Assembly (NCBI GenBank): GCA_036278455.1
Contig: DASULB010000440.1
Coordinates: 1-11,728, forward strand
From: FW021-bin31 sp036278455
GTDB lineage: Bacteria; Bacteroidota; Bacteroidia; Chitinophagales; Chitinophagaceae
Length of the DNA: 11,728 bases
Reading direction: 5' to 3'
Shown here: piece by piece, positions 4,749 through 11,728 of the stretch
Layout of the letters: every line of letters starts with the position of its first letter
How positions within the stretch are numbered: position 1 is the stretch's first letter
Translations under genes and position numbers: made by a program
The notes under the pieces: generated by a model
What the model was told of the DNA's origin: nothing
What the model saw: the letters and a program-made list of their open reading frames with translations, nothing else
Databases searched by the model: none

Positions 4749-7659
4749 ATTAGAAAAGCTGGCGGCCCAGCTCGACGGGCAATTGCATTTTGATACGGTA
4801 ACAAGGACCATTTACGCCACGGACGCATCAGCTTACCGGGAAATGCCGCTGGCAGTGGCCATTCCGCGAACCGTGAACGACATCGGAAAATTGATTGCCT
4901 TTGCCGCGGAAGAAGGTACCTCGATCATCCCCCGTACGGCGGGGACATCGCTGGCAGGCCAGGTGGTAGGCGGCGGCATCGTAGTAGATGTGTCAAAAGA
5001 ATTTACACGCATCATTGAGATCAACCAGGAAGAACATTGGGTACGGGTGCAGCCCGGCGTGATCCGCGACGAACTCAATATGTTCCTGAAGCCTTACGGC
5101 TTTTTCTTCGGCCCCGAAACCTCTACGGCCAGCAGGGCGATGATGGGCGGCATGGTGGGCAATAACTCCTGCGGCTCCAATTCGGTGGTCTATGGCAGCA
5201 CCCGGGACCACCTGCTGGAGGTGACCGCGCTGATGAGCGATGGTTCCGAACAGGTATTCCATGAGTTTTCGGATGCGGAATTTGAAGCCAAATGCCAGGC
5301 GAAAAACGCGCTGGAAGCCGCTATCCACCAGAATATTAAAGACACCTTATGTGATCAGCAGAACCAGCGGATGATCCGCGAGCAGTATCCTGATGAACGG
5401 ATCAACCGGCGCAATACCGGCTACGCACTGGACATGATGCTCCGGCAATCGCCGTTTACCCCGGGTGGCGCCCCTTTTAACTTTTGCAGTCTGATCGCGG
5501 GTTCGGAAGGCACGCTGGCGTTTATTACGGAAATGAAACTTAACATCGTCCCGTTGCCTCCCCCCGAAGACGGCCTGCTGTGCATCCATTTCCACAATGT
5601 GGACGAGGCGCTCAGGGCCAATGTGATCGCCATGGGCCATCACCCCAGCGCCAGCGAGCTGATCGACCATTATATTTTAGATTGCACCAGGGATAACGCC
5701 GAACAGCGTCAGAACCGTTTTTTTGTCCGGGGTGAACCGGGTGCCATTCTGGTAGTGGAGTTCCGCGGTGATCACCAGCAGGAAGTGAGACAAAGGGCTG
5801 CCGCCCTGGAGGAAACGCTGAAGGCGGAGGGATTAGGGTATTATTTTCCTTTGCTTTTTGGCGAGGACTCGGGGAAGGTCTGGTCGCTTAGAAAAGCAGG
5901 CCTGGGCCTGCTGGGCAATATACCGGGCGACGAAAAAGCGGTGCCGGTGATCGAGGACACCGCCGTGAGGGTGGAGGACCTTCCTGCTTACATCCGCGAG
6001 TTTAATGTGATCTTAAAAAAATATAACCTGTATTCGGTACATTATGCCCATGCCGGTTCGGGGGAATTGCATCTGCGTCCGATCATAGACCTGAAGACTG
6101 AGGAAGGCAACAGGCTCTTTAAGACCATCGCGGAGGAGATCGCGACGCTGGTCAAAAAGTATAAGGGCTCCCTGAGCGGGGAGCATGGTGATGGCAGGTT
6201 GCGCGGCGAGTTTATCCGCCAGATGATCGGGGATCATAATTACACCCTGCTCCGGGAGATCAAGCGGACCTGGGACCCCCATGGTATCTTTAACCCGGGA
6301 AAGATCGTGGATTCACCGCCCATGAATACCATGCTGCGCTATGAGCCCGGGCAGCAGACCCCTGCATTCGACACTTATCTTGATTTTGGGAAACAGAATA
6401 TCCTGCAGCATGCGGAGCAGTGCAACGGCACGGGTGACTGCCGCAAGACCCACCTGACCGGAGGAACCATGTGCCCCAGCTACATGGCCACCAAGAATGA
6501 AAAGGATACCACCCGCGCCCGGGCGAACATGTTACGGGAAATGCTTACCCGTTCCGACAAGGTCAACCGTTTTGACCACCGGGAGATTTATGAGGTGATG
6601 GACCTGTGCCTGGGTTGCAAAGGATGTAAATCAGAATGTCCTTCGGGTGTCGATGTGGCCAAGTTGAAAATGGAGTTTCTGCAACATTATTATGACGCGA
6701 ACGGCACCCCTTTCCGCACACGGATGATCGGCAATTTCGGTAAGCTGACGGCCATGGCGTCACACGTGTCGTGGGCCTATAATTTTGTGGTGAAAAACCC
6801 GGTTACTTCGGGGCTCTTCAAAAGGGTAGTGGGTTTTGCCCCCAAACGTTCCTTACCTTCCATTTACCATACGACCCTGCGGTCCTGGATGAAAAACAGG
6901 AAAACAGGCGGCCCGCAGGAAAACGCAAAGCGGGTTTACCTGTTCTGTGATGAATTCACCAATTATAATGATACGGCCATTGGCATCAAGGCCATCGGGC
7001 TGCTGGAAGGCCTGGGCTACCAGGTTATCCTGCCGGACCACCTGGAGAGCGGCAGGGCGTATTTATCCAAAGGATTGCTCCGCCGCGCAAAAGCCATCGC
7101 AGAGAAAAACATATTGGCCCTGAAGGACCTGGTCACCGAAGAAGCGCCCCTGATCGGCATAGAACCATCCGCCATCCTGTCTTTCAGGGATGAATATCCC
7201 GAACTGGTGGACGTCTCCCTCAGGGAGGATGCCAGGAAGCTGGCCGGCAACACGCTTATTTTCAGTGAATTCATCGCCGCCGAGGCCGCGAAGGGAAACA
7301 TCCGCCCTGAACAGTTTACCAAAGAGGCGAAAACGATAAAGTTACACGGCCATTGCCAGCAAAAAGCCCTTACTTCCATCGCATTGACCCAGAAGATTCT
7401 CTCTTTGCCTGAGCATTACACCGTTCGCATCATCCCTTCGGGCTGCTGTGGGATGGCGGGATCTTTCGGTTATGAGAAGGAGCATTACGATCTTTCCATG
7501 AAGGTGGGTGAGCTCGTGTTGTTCCCCACCGTTCGCAAGACCGCGCCGGAGGATATGATCGCCGCGCCGGGCACCAGTTGCAGGCACCAGATCAGGGACG
7601 GCATCGGCCGGGAAGCCCTGCATCCGGCGGAAATCCTTTACGATGCGCTCCTCAAATAA
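4735..7659 (+). CDS. FAD/Fe-S D-2-hydroxyacid dehydrogenase (YdiJ / D-2-hydroxyglutarate dehydrogenase type)
   Basis: A 974-residue fusion of a FAD-linked oxidase and a GlpC-like iron-sulfur unit, the architecture of YdiJ-type enzymes. These oxidise D-2-hydroxyglutarate or D-lactate-like acids and pass electrons to the respiratory chain. The FAD-binding PCMH domain is at about 35-275, with PRTAGTSLAGQ (66-76) and GNNSCGSNS (142-150). The FAD-oxidase C domain is at about 280-525, with the metal/substrate motif HYAHAGSGELHLRP (His439, His446) and SGEHGDGRLRG with Glu483. Cluster cysteines follow: C563, C569, C580, then CLGCKGCKSECP at 625-636. C-terminal CCG-type motifs are HGHCQQK (871-877) and SGCCGMAG (902-909), with C949. 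No transmembrane helix is evident. The substrate cannot be decided from sequence. The second of two duplicated ATGs is the frame-correct start. Confidence 0.88.
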   Translation: MTPEKLEKLAAQLDGQLHFDTVTRTIYATDASAYREMPLAVAIPRTVNDIGKLIAFAAEEGTSIIPRTAGTSLAGQVVGGGIVVDVSKEFTRIIEINQEEHWVRVQPGVIRDELNMFLKPYGFFFGPETSTASRAMMGGMVGNNSCGSNSVVYGSTRDHLLEVTALMSDGSEQVFHEFSDAEFEAKCQAKNALEAAIHQNIKDTLCDQQNQRMIREQYPDERINRRNTGYALDMMLRQSPFTPGGAPFNFCSLIAGSEGTLAFITEMKLNIVPLPPPEDGLLCIHFHNVDEALRANVIAMGHHPSASELIDHYILDCTRDNAEQRQNRFFVRGEPGAILVVEFRGDHQQEVRQRAAALEETLKAEGLGYYFPLLFGEDSGKVWSLRKAGLGLLGNIPGDEKAVPVIEDTAVRVEDLPAYIREFNVILKKYNLYSVHYAHAGSGELHLRPIIDLKTEEGNRLFKTIAEEIATLVKKYKGSLSGEHGDGRLRGEFIRQMIGDHNYTLLREIKRTWDPHGIFNPGKIVDSPPMNTMLRYEPGQQTPAFDTYLDFGKQNILQHAEQCNGTGDCRKTHLTGGTMCPSYMATKNEKDTTRARANMLREMLTRSDKVNRFDHREIYEVMDLCLGCKGCKSECPSGVDVAKLKMEFLQHYYDANGTPFRTRMIGNFGKLTAMASHVSWAYNFVVKNPVTSGLFKRVVGFAPKRSLPSIYHTTLRSWMKNRKTGGPQENAKRVYLFCDEFTNYNDTAIGIKAIGLLEGLGYQVILPDHLESGRAYLSKGLLRRAKAIAEKNILALKDLVTEEAPLIGIEPSAILSFRDEYPELVDVSLREDARKLAGNTLIFSEFIAAEAAKGNIRPEQFTKEAKTIKLHGHCQQKALTSIALTQKILSLPEHYTVRIIPSGCCGMAGSFGYEKEHYDLSMKVGELVLFPTVRKTAPEDMIAAPGTSCRHQIRDGIGREALHPAEILYDALLK

Positions 7660-7811
7660 ATCGGTCCTTTCAACGGGAGCAGCCCGATCGGAGCACCCAC
7701 CGAGGATCTTCCGTTTTTGGCCGATTTAGCGGTGGGGTCCATGGTATTTTCAGTACCTTTGCACCCTTATTTGAAAAATATTTGTCATAAAAAAGAGATA
7801 AACCGGATTGC
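7660..7811. other. Intergenic region before yidC with a 7-bp inverted repeat
   Basis: CCCACCG (7696-7702) and CGGTGGG (7730-7736) are perfect arms around a 27-nt loop containing five T, just upstream of the yidC -7 box. ATCGG (7660-7664) and CCGAT (7684-7688) form a second, weaker pair immediately after the dehydrogenase stop. Neither is followed by a T run, so I do not call a terminator. Confidence 0.4.
7754..7761 (+). promoter_or_regulatory. -7-like box TACCTTTG upstream of yidC
   Basis: TACCTTTG followed by GCA is a typical Bacteroidota -7 box. It sits 50 bp before the yidC ATG. No TTG is found at 17-23 bp upstream, so only the -7 element supports the call. Confidence 0.45.
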
Positions 7812-9734
7812 ATGGGTAAGATAGATAAAAACAGTACCATTGGCTTTATCGTGCTGGGCGTTTTGCTGTTGGCTTACATTTTCTTCAATCAGCGCTCCGA
7901 ACAGGCTTATGAGGCGGCCAAAAAGGCGAGGGAGGACTCCATCGCCCTGGTACACCAACACGTGGCCGATTCCCTGGGCGTATCCGTGGTCGCCAAGGCG
8001 GATACCACACCCAAAAAGGCAGTGGCCGTGCAACCGGTAAAGCAGGATACGGCAAACATCAAGGGCCAGTACGGTGTCTTCGCCGCAGCGGCCACCCCTG
8101 ACAGCGGAAGCGGACAAATGACGACGGTGGAAAGCGATCTGCTGAGAATTACCTTCAGCTCCAAAGGTGCCCGGCCTGCAAAAGTGCAGCTCAAGACCTT
8201 CAAGGCCTATACCGGCGGCCCGCTGATGCTTCAGGACGCCCCCTACAATAACCTGGGACTGGAATTTATGACCACAGGTCATAAGCTCATCAATACTGCG
8301 GATCTTAATTTTCAACTGGCTAAAGATTCCCTGTGGGCTGATAGCTCCCGGGAGATCCAGTACCGCCTGTACGCCGGCAGCCAGCAACAATACCTGCAAT
8401 ATACCTACGTGATACATCCAGGCAAATACATGCTGGATTTTAATATTGAGGCTATCGGGATGCAGGGACTCATCAGCCCTGCGGACGGAAAGATATCCAT
8501 GGTCTGGCATAGCCAGGCCAACCAACAGGAAAAGGATTCCTCGCTGGAACAACGCTATACCCAGATGTACTATGGGGTAAATAACGAAGAGCTGGATTAT
8601 TTTACCCTGGAGCGTACGCCGGATCAAAAAGTGGACCAGCCTGTGCAATGGCTGAGTTTCAAGCAACAGTTCTTCAACCAGGCCTTTATCGCTAAAAAGA
8701 ATTTTACGAATGTCTCCTATGAGAGCCAGGTCCCCAAGGACAGCGGCGGCTATATCGCCAGGACAACTGTGAGATTCGGTATCCCTTACACCCCTTCTGC
8801 TGATTTCTCGTTCCCTATGCGGGTTTATTACGGGCCCAATGATTACTATATCCTGAAAGCCTATCATCTGGGACTGGAAAATGTCATTCCGTTGGGGTAT
8901 GGGTTGTACGCCTTTGCCAAGTACATTAATAAATGGATGTTTTTGCCCTTGTTCGTCTTTCTGGGTAAGTTATTCGGCGGTAACTGGGGAATTGTCATTG
9001 TATTCATGACCGTAGTCATCCGGTTACTCATCGCCCCGCTCACCTACAAGAGTTATGTGTCACAGGCTAAGATGAAGGCACTCAAACCGGAACTCGACGA
9101 ACTGAAGGCCAAATTCAAAGGGGACCAGCAGAAATTCGGCATGGAACAGATGAAACTCTATCGCCAGGTGGGTGTGAGCCCGCTGGGCGGGTGTATGCCC
9201 ATGTTGCTGCAGCTTCCCATATTCGCGGGATTGTACTGCCTTTTTGAGAGCTGTATCCAGGTGCGGGGACAGTCTTTTCTCTGGGTAAAAGACCTCAGCA
9301 TGTATGATTCCATTGCGCATTTACCGTTTAATATCCCGTTTTATGGCGATCATGTGAGCCTGCTCACGTTGCTCATGACCGTGACCAGTCTGGTACTGGC
9401 GCTGTTTAATAAGAACATGACCTCCGCCGCCGCCGGGCAGGACAACCCCATGATCAAGTACATGCCTTACATGATGCCGATCTTTTTCCTGGGCTTTTTT
9501 AACAGCATGGCCGCCGCATTGACCCTGTACTATTTCATCTCCAACCTGATCACGATCATTATTCAGTGGGTGATCATGCATTATATCATTGACGAGAAGA
9601 AATTGCATGCCCAGATGCAGGAACATAAAAAGCGAAAGCCCCAAAAAAGCAAGCTGATGCAGCGCATCGAACAAGCGCAAAAGCAACAGGCGCAAAAACA
9701 GCAGGCAGTTTCCCAGAAGGGGCGCAGCAGATAA
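7812..9734 (+). CDS. yidC: Membrane protein insertase YidC
   Basis: YidC/Oxa1-family insertase that places and folds inner-membrane proteins, alone or with Sec. It has 640 residues, within the normal range for Gram-negative forms. Membrane helix 1 is at about 8-25, followed by a Lys/Ala/Asp-rich linker (30-100) and the large periplasmic beta-domain (about 105-350, ending FPMRVYYGPNDYYIL). The conserved core comes next, with helices at about 374-412, 465-482, 515-533 and 552-590. VVIRLLIAPLTY (401-412) carries Arg404, matching the conserved groove arginine, and LGGCMPMLLQLPIFAGLY (458-475) is a family signature. The C-terminal tail (593-640) is highly basic with repeated QAQKQ units, consistent with ribosome contact. 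The ATG at 7812 directly precedes helix 1. The usual rpmH-rnpA neighbours are absent here, as is common in this phylum. Confidence 0.97.
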   Translation: MGKIDKNSTIGFIVLGVLLLAYIFFNQRSEQAYEAAKKAREDSIALVHQHVADSLGVSVVAKADTTPKKAVAVQPVKQDTANIKGQYGVFAAAATPDSGSGQMTTVESDLLRITFSSKGARPAKVQLKTFKAYTGGPLMLQDAPYNNLGLEFMTTGHKLINTADLNFQLAKDSLWADSSREIQYRLYAGSQQQYLQYTYVIHPGKYMLDFNIEAIGMQGLISPADGKISMVWHSQANQQEKDSSLEQRYTQMYYGVNNEELDYFTLERTPDQKVDQPVQWLSFKQQFFNQAFIAKKNFTNVSYESQVPKDSGGYIARTTVRFGIPYTPSADFSFPMRVYYGPNDYYILKAYHLGLENVIPLGYGLYAFAKYINKWMFLPLFVFLGKLFGGNWGIVIVFMTVVIRLLIAPLTYKSYVSQAKMKALKPELDELKAKFKGDQQKFGMEQMKLYRQVGVSPLGGCMPMLLQLPIFAGLYCLFESCIQVRGQSFLWVKDLSMYDSIAHLPFNIPFYGDHVSLLTLLMTVTSLVLALFNKNMTSAAAGQDNPMIKYMPYMMPIFFLGFFNSMAAALTLYYFISNLITIIIQWVIMHYIIDEKKLHAQMQEHKKRKPQKSKLMQRIEQAQKQQAQKQQAVSQKGRSR

Positions 9735-10082
9735 TCCCCTGATAAGAGGGTGTGCGCCGGATGCTCCGGTGATGATATGGGTCGATCTTCCGCTGATTCC
9801 CAGGCAGAAACAAGAGATCCGATCTGACGGTGCATCTTACTTTTGTTTCGGAGTGGGCGTTCTGCATAGGTTCCATTGCGCAACACCCCGCAGGTATCGG
9901 GCGTTTCCCTGCCGGAACCCGGCCCGTAAGCTTTATCCGGGGGCAACTTCCGGTGAACGACCGGAAAACCCGCCGTGAAAGATACCGCTCCCGCCTGAAG
10001 GATGTCTGTCATCCGAAGTACCTTGTTTCCTTTACAATTTGCTATCTTTAGCCTGGTTTATACCCGCTTATTCAATTACCCT
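9735..10082. other. 348-bp gap without a convincing gene; nested inverted repeats (possible structured RNA)
   Basis: A -7-like box TACTTTTG (9838-9845) is followed by several complementary arms in order. GTGGG (9853-9857) can pair, with one GU, with CCCGC (9969-9973), enclosing the rest. Inside are GGTTCC (9869-9874) with GGAACC (9914-9919), GCAGG (9890-9894) with CCTGC (9908-9912), and TTCCGGT (9948-9954) with ACCGGAA (9960-9966). CCCGG (9918-9922) with CCGGG (9937-9941) is an alternative pair. A further hairpin GGATG/CATCC lies at 10000-10014, and CGCCGGA/TCCGGTG at 9755-9771 follows yidC. I recognise no known RNA family and no clean T-tract terminator. The open frames across it (plus 9830-10051, minus 9581-10012) have no family resemblance. 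The yidC 3' UTR, an sRNA or plain GC-rich coincidence are all possible. Confidence 0.35.
10023..10050 (+). promoter_or_regulatory. Candidate promoter for the crotonase gene
   Basis: TTG at 10023-10025 and TATCTTTA at 10043-10050 are spaced 17 bp. They match the Bacteroidota pattern TTG / 17-23 bp / TAnnTTTG except for the final base. The ATG at 10083 lies 32 bp downstream. The boxes sit inside the longer open frame starting at 10002, which argues that the longer start is not used. Confidence 0.35.
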
Positions 10083-10862
10083 ATGCCTTATACCCATATC
10101 GGATACGAAACGGCAGATCGCATTGCCTGGCTTACCCTGAACCGTCCTGAAAAACGGAACGCCCTCAATGAAACCATGATCGGCGAGTTAACCGGGGCGC
10201 TGCAGGCGGCGGCGGATGACCCGGCGGTAAAGGTGGTCGTGCTGAAGGCGACCGGGAAAGTATTTAGTGCCGGCGCGGATCTGGAATATCTGGAACGGCT
10301 GGGGCAGAACAGCTACGAAGAAAATCTCGCGGATTCCCGGCACCTGATGGGCCTTTTTCTGCAGATCTACCAACATGAAAAGCTCATCATCGCCCAGGTG
10401 GAAGGCCATGCCATTGCCGGGGGATGTGGTCTGGCCAGTGTATGTGACCTGTGCTATGCGGTTCCCGAAGCAAAATTCGGGTACACCGAAGCGCAGATCG
10501 GGTTTGTCCCTGCCCTGGTCAGTGTATTTCTGGTCCCCAAGATCGGCGAAGGACGTGCCCGGGAGCTTTTGCTCACCGGGCGGCTGGTAGATGCCGGCGA
10601 GGCGTCTGCCATCGGGTTAATCACCGCTGTGGCTGAAAAGGCCTCTATCCGGGACGTGGTCAGAGAAAAGGCCTTGTCTCTCTGCACCCTCGTTTCCGCT
10701 GCCTCCACCACACAAACCAAACGGCTGCTCTGCGACCTGCACGGACTGGGCATGGCCGAAGGGCTGGAGTTGGCCGCCGAACGGAACGCCCGCGCCCGCG
10801 CTACGGAGGATTGCCGGGAGGGCATCAGGGCCTTTTTGGAAAAGCGAAAAAAGACATGGTAA
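10083..10862 (+). CDS. Enoyl-CoA hydratase/isomerase (crotonase) family protein
   Basis: A 259-residue crotonase-fold enzyme; such enzymes stabilise an acyl-CoA enolate and typically hydrate 2-enoyl-CoA or isomerise it in fatty-acid or branched-chain amino-acid breakdown. The N-terminus IAWLTLNRPEKRNALN (14-29) is classic. FSAGADLEYL (61-70) and HAIAGGCGLA (109-118) form the oxyanion hole. FGYTEAQIGFVPAL (132-145) carries Glu136, equivalent to the second catalytic Glu of rat mitochondrial hydratase (Glu164). The position of the first catalytic Glu (Glu144 in rat, GGGCEL) is Gly116 here, and the usual PGxGG is PALVS. This points to a methylglutaconyl-CoA-hydratase-like or another specialised activity rather than a generic hydratase. 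The start at 10083 is preferred over the ATG at 10002, which adds 27 residues not typical of the family and spans promoter-like boxes. Confidence 0.88.
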   Translation: MPYTHIGYETADRIAWLTLNRPEKRNALNETMIGELTGALQAAADDPAVKVVVLKATGKVFSAGADLEYLERLGQNSYEENLADSRHLMGLFLQIYQHEKLIIAQVEGHAIAGGCGLASVCDLCYAVPEAKFGYTEAQIGFVPALVSVFLVPKIGEGRARELLLTGRLVDAGEASAIGLITAVAEKASIRDVVREKALSLCTLVSAASTTQTKRLLCDLHGLGMAEGLELAAERNARARATEDCREGIRAFLEKRKKTW

Positions 10863-10965
10863 ATAGTAATATGTGCAATTGATTAATACACAATCATATC
10901 TGTCTTTAAAATGTTAATTATTGTAAAGAAAGGCATTTGTGGCATACAATTTTCATAAGGGTAGT

Positions 10966-10991
10966 GCCGGTCCGGCCGGCGCCGATTTTTT
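10966..10991 (+). terminator. GC hairpin plus T6 just before the last gene (terminator or attenuator)
   Basis: GCCGG (10966-10970) can pair with CCGGC (10976-10980) around TCCGG, then GCCGA and six T. It has the same layout as the motif at 1328-1352. Only 16 bases separate the T run from the ATG at 11008, too few for a separate promoter. If it terminates transcription it would act as an attenuator for the last gene, or end crotonase read-through. Confidence 0.35.
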
Positions 10992-11007
10992 AACAAAAAA
11001 CAGAAAG

Positions 11008-11679
11008 ATGAATAAATCGACCTTCCTATGCTTACTGGCGCCCCTGTTTGTATTTCAGGCGGCATTTGCGCAGCAACCATTCTCCGATGCGGAAATCACC
11101 TACGCGGTGAAGGTGGACCTGCCCTCCGGGGCCTCAGCGCAACTGGCAGCCGCTTTTGAGGACAGCCGGTTAGTCTATTCTTTTAAGAATTACCTGTTTC
11201 GTTCGGACATGAACGTGGGAAAGACCACTTATACCAAAATCCATAATTCACGGAATAATTCCGCGATCACGCTGATAGACGCGGGGCCCAATAAATACCT
11301 GATCAGGATGAGCGCGGCGGATCTCGCGAAAGAATCCGCCCGTTTCGACGGCCTTCAGTATACCAATGAACCCGGAGAGAAGCAGATCGCGGGCTATAGC
11401 TGTAAAAAGGCACTCGGCAAATTAAGCGACGGGAGCAGCTTTACGGTCTATTACAGCCCGGAGCTGATACCGGAATTCAAGGATTTTAGTCCCCGCTTCA
11501 AAGGTCTGGACGGGTTTCCGCTTGCCTTTGAGATGACCACCTCGCATCATCTGAAAATGACCATGACGGCCACCAGCGTGAGCATCGCCCCACAGCCGAC
11601 AGCGAAATTTCAAACGCCAACCAGTGGTTATCGTGCAATGAGCTATACGGAACTGGAAAACCTGAGAAACAGGAAATAA
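11008..11679 (+). CDS. Secreted DUF4412/GLPGLI-like protein of unknown function
   Basis: A 223-residue protein with a clear Sec signal peptide: MNK start, hydrophobic residues about 5-16, and AFA before QQPF giving probable cleavage after residue 19. The mature part begins AEITYAVKV. It contains KYLIRM, then KQIAGYSCKKA, a feature I associate with DUF4412 and GLPGLI-family periplasmic beta-rich proteins of Bacteroidota. VYYSPELIP and GLDGFPLAFEM near the end match the turn that names GLPGLI-like families. No catalytic motif is visible and the family role is unknown. The first in-frame ATG (11008) at the signal peptide is chosen. A longer frame from 10939 would bury the signal peptide behind 23 residues and read through a GC hairpin. 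Nothing recognisable follows in the last 49 bp. Confidence 0.72.
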   Translation: MNKSTFLCLLAPLFVFQAAFAQQPFSDAEITYAVKVDLPSGASAQLAAAFEDSRLVYSFKNYLFRSDMNVGKTTYTKIHNSRNNSAITLIDAGPNKYLIRMSAADLAKESARFDGLQYTNEPGEKQIAGYSCKKALGKLSDGSSFTVYYSPELIPEFKDFSPRFKGLDGFPLAFEMTTSHHLKMTMTATSVSIAPQPTAKFQTPTSGYRAMSYTELENLRNRK

Positions 11680-11728
11680 CTAAAAGAGGGGGGCGCCGGG
11701 TGGCACGCGTCTGGTGGTAGTGTCTGGT

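Noticed and set aside
7785..8867. 360-codon open frame on the minus strand opposite the first half of yidC
   Set aside because: The plus strand encodes a full, well-conserved YidC; the antisense frame has no recognisable domain and is best explained as a by-product of codon usage.
9846..9980. Cobalamin riboswitch, SRP RNA, 6S RNA or tRNA in the gap after yidC
   Set aside because: I looked for a B12 box, the SRP GGAA/GCA tetraloop region, a long 6S rod with complementary ends and a tRNA T-loop; none is present.
9581..10012. 143-codon minus-strand frame and a 73-codon plus-strand frame (9830-10051) in and around the gap after yidC
   Set aside because: Cys/Pro/Arg-scattered composition without domains, part overlap with the yidC 3' end, and no suitable start context. 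Treated as non-coding.
10002..10082. 27-codon N-terminal extension of the crotonase
   Set aside because: Family proteins start near MPYTHIGYET, and promoter-like boxes lie within the extension.
10939..11007. 23-codon extension of the last gene
   Set aside because: It would precede the signal peptide and read through a GC hairpin with a T tract.

Overview
The window looks like ordinary chromosomal sequence from a member of the Bacteroidota, most likely Chitinophagaceae or a close relative. This rests on protein character (family-I pyrophosphatase, YidC with a large periplasmic insert, DUF4878-type lipoprotein, DUF4412/GLPGLI-like secreted protein, SH3b-NlpC/P60 enzyme). It also rests on upstream boxes matching the Bacteroidota -7 consensus TAnnTTTG and on the lack of strong Shine-Dalgarno sequences. 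No database search was run, so family names come from recognised motifs.

Layout: (1) 1-1323, a phoH ATPase cut by the left window edge, overlapping by ATGA with a permuted papain-fold (YiiX-like) hydrolase. (2) 1404-2506, a DUF4878-like lipoprotein and inorganic pyrophosphatase, each behind a -7 box. (3) 2529-3299, a minus-strand SH3b-NlpC/P60 peptidase without a signal peptide, convergent with ppa. (4) 3530-4572, an ECF sigma factor and a small zinc-motif membrane anti-sigma factor, divergent from the peptidase. (5) 4735-7659, a 974-residue FAD/Fe-S D-2-hydroxyacid dehydrogenase (YdiJ/D-2-hydroxyglutarate dehydrogenase type) with a duplicated start codon and an inverted repeat at its predicted transcription start. 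(6) 7812-9734, yidC. (7) 9735-10082, a 348-bp gap without a convincing gene but with nested inverted repeats behind a -7-like box. (8) 10083-10862, a crotonase-family protein. (9) 11008-11679, a small secreted protein.

The genes do not form one pathway. Envelope-related functions recur: membrane insertion (YidC), peptidoglycan peptide hydrolysis, a transmembrane sigma/anti-sigma switch and three probable exported or lipid-anchored small proteins. The remaining genes are central metabolism (pyrophosphate hydrolysis, 2-hydroxyacid oxidation, acyl-CoA hydration). No mobile element, CRISPR array, tRNA or rRNA was seen. I found no clear new multi-gene system. The most unusual signals are non-coding: the 13-bp tandem duplication over the dehydrogenase start, the 18-bp inverted repeat at its promoter, a GC-palindrome/T6 motif occurring twice, and the structured gap after yidC.
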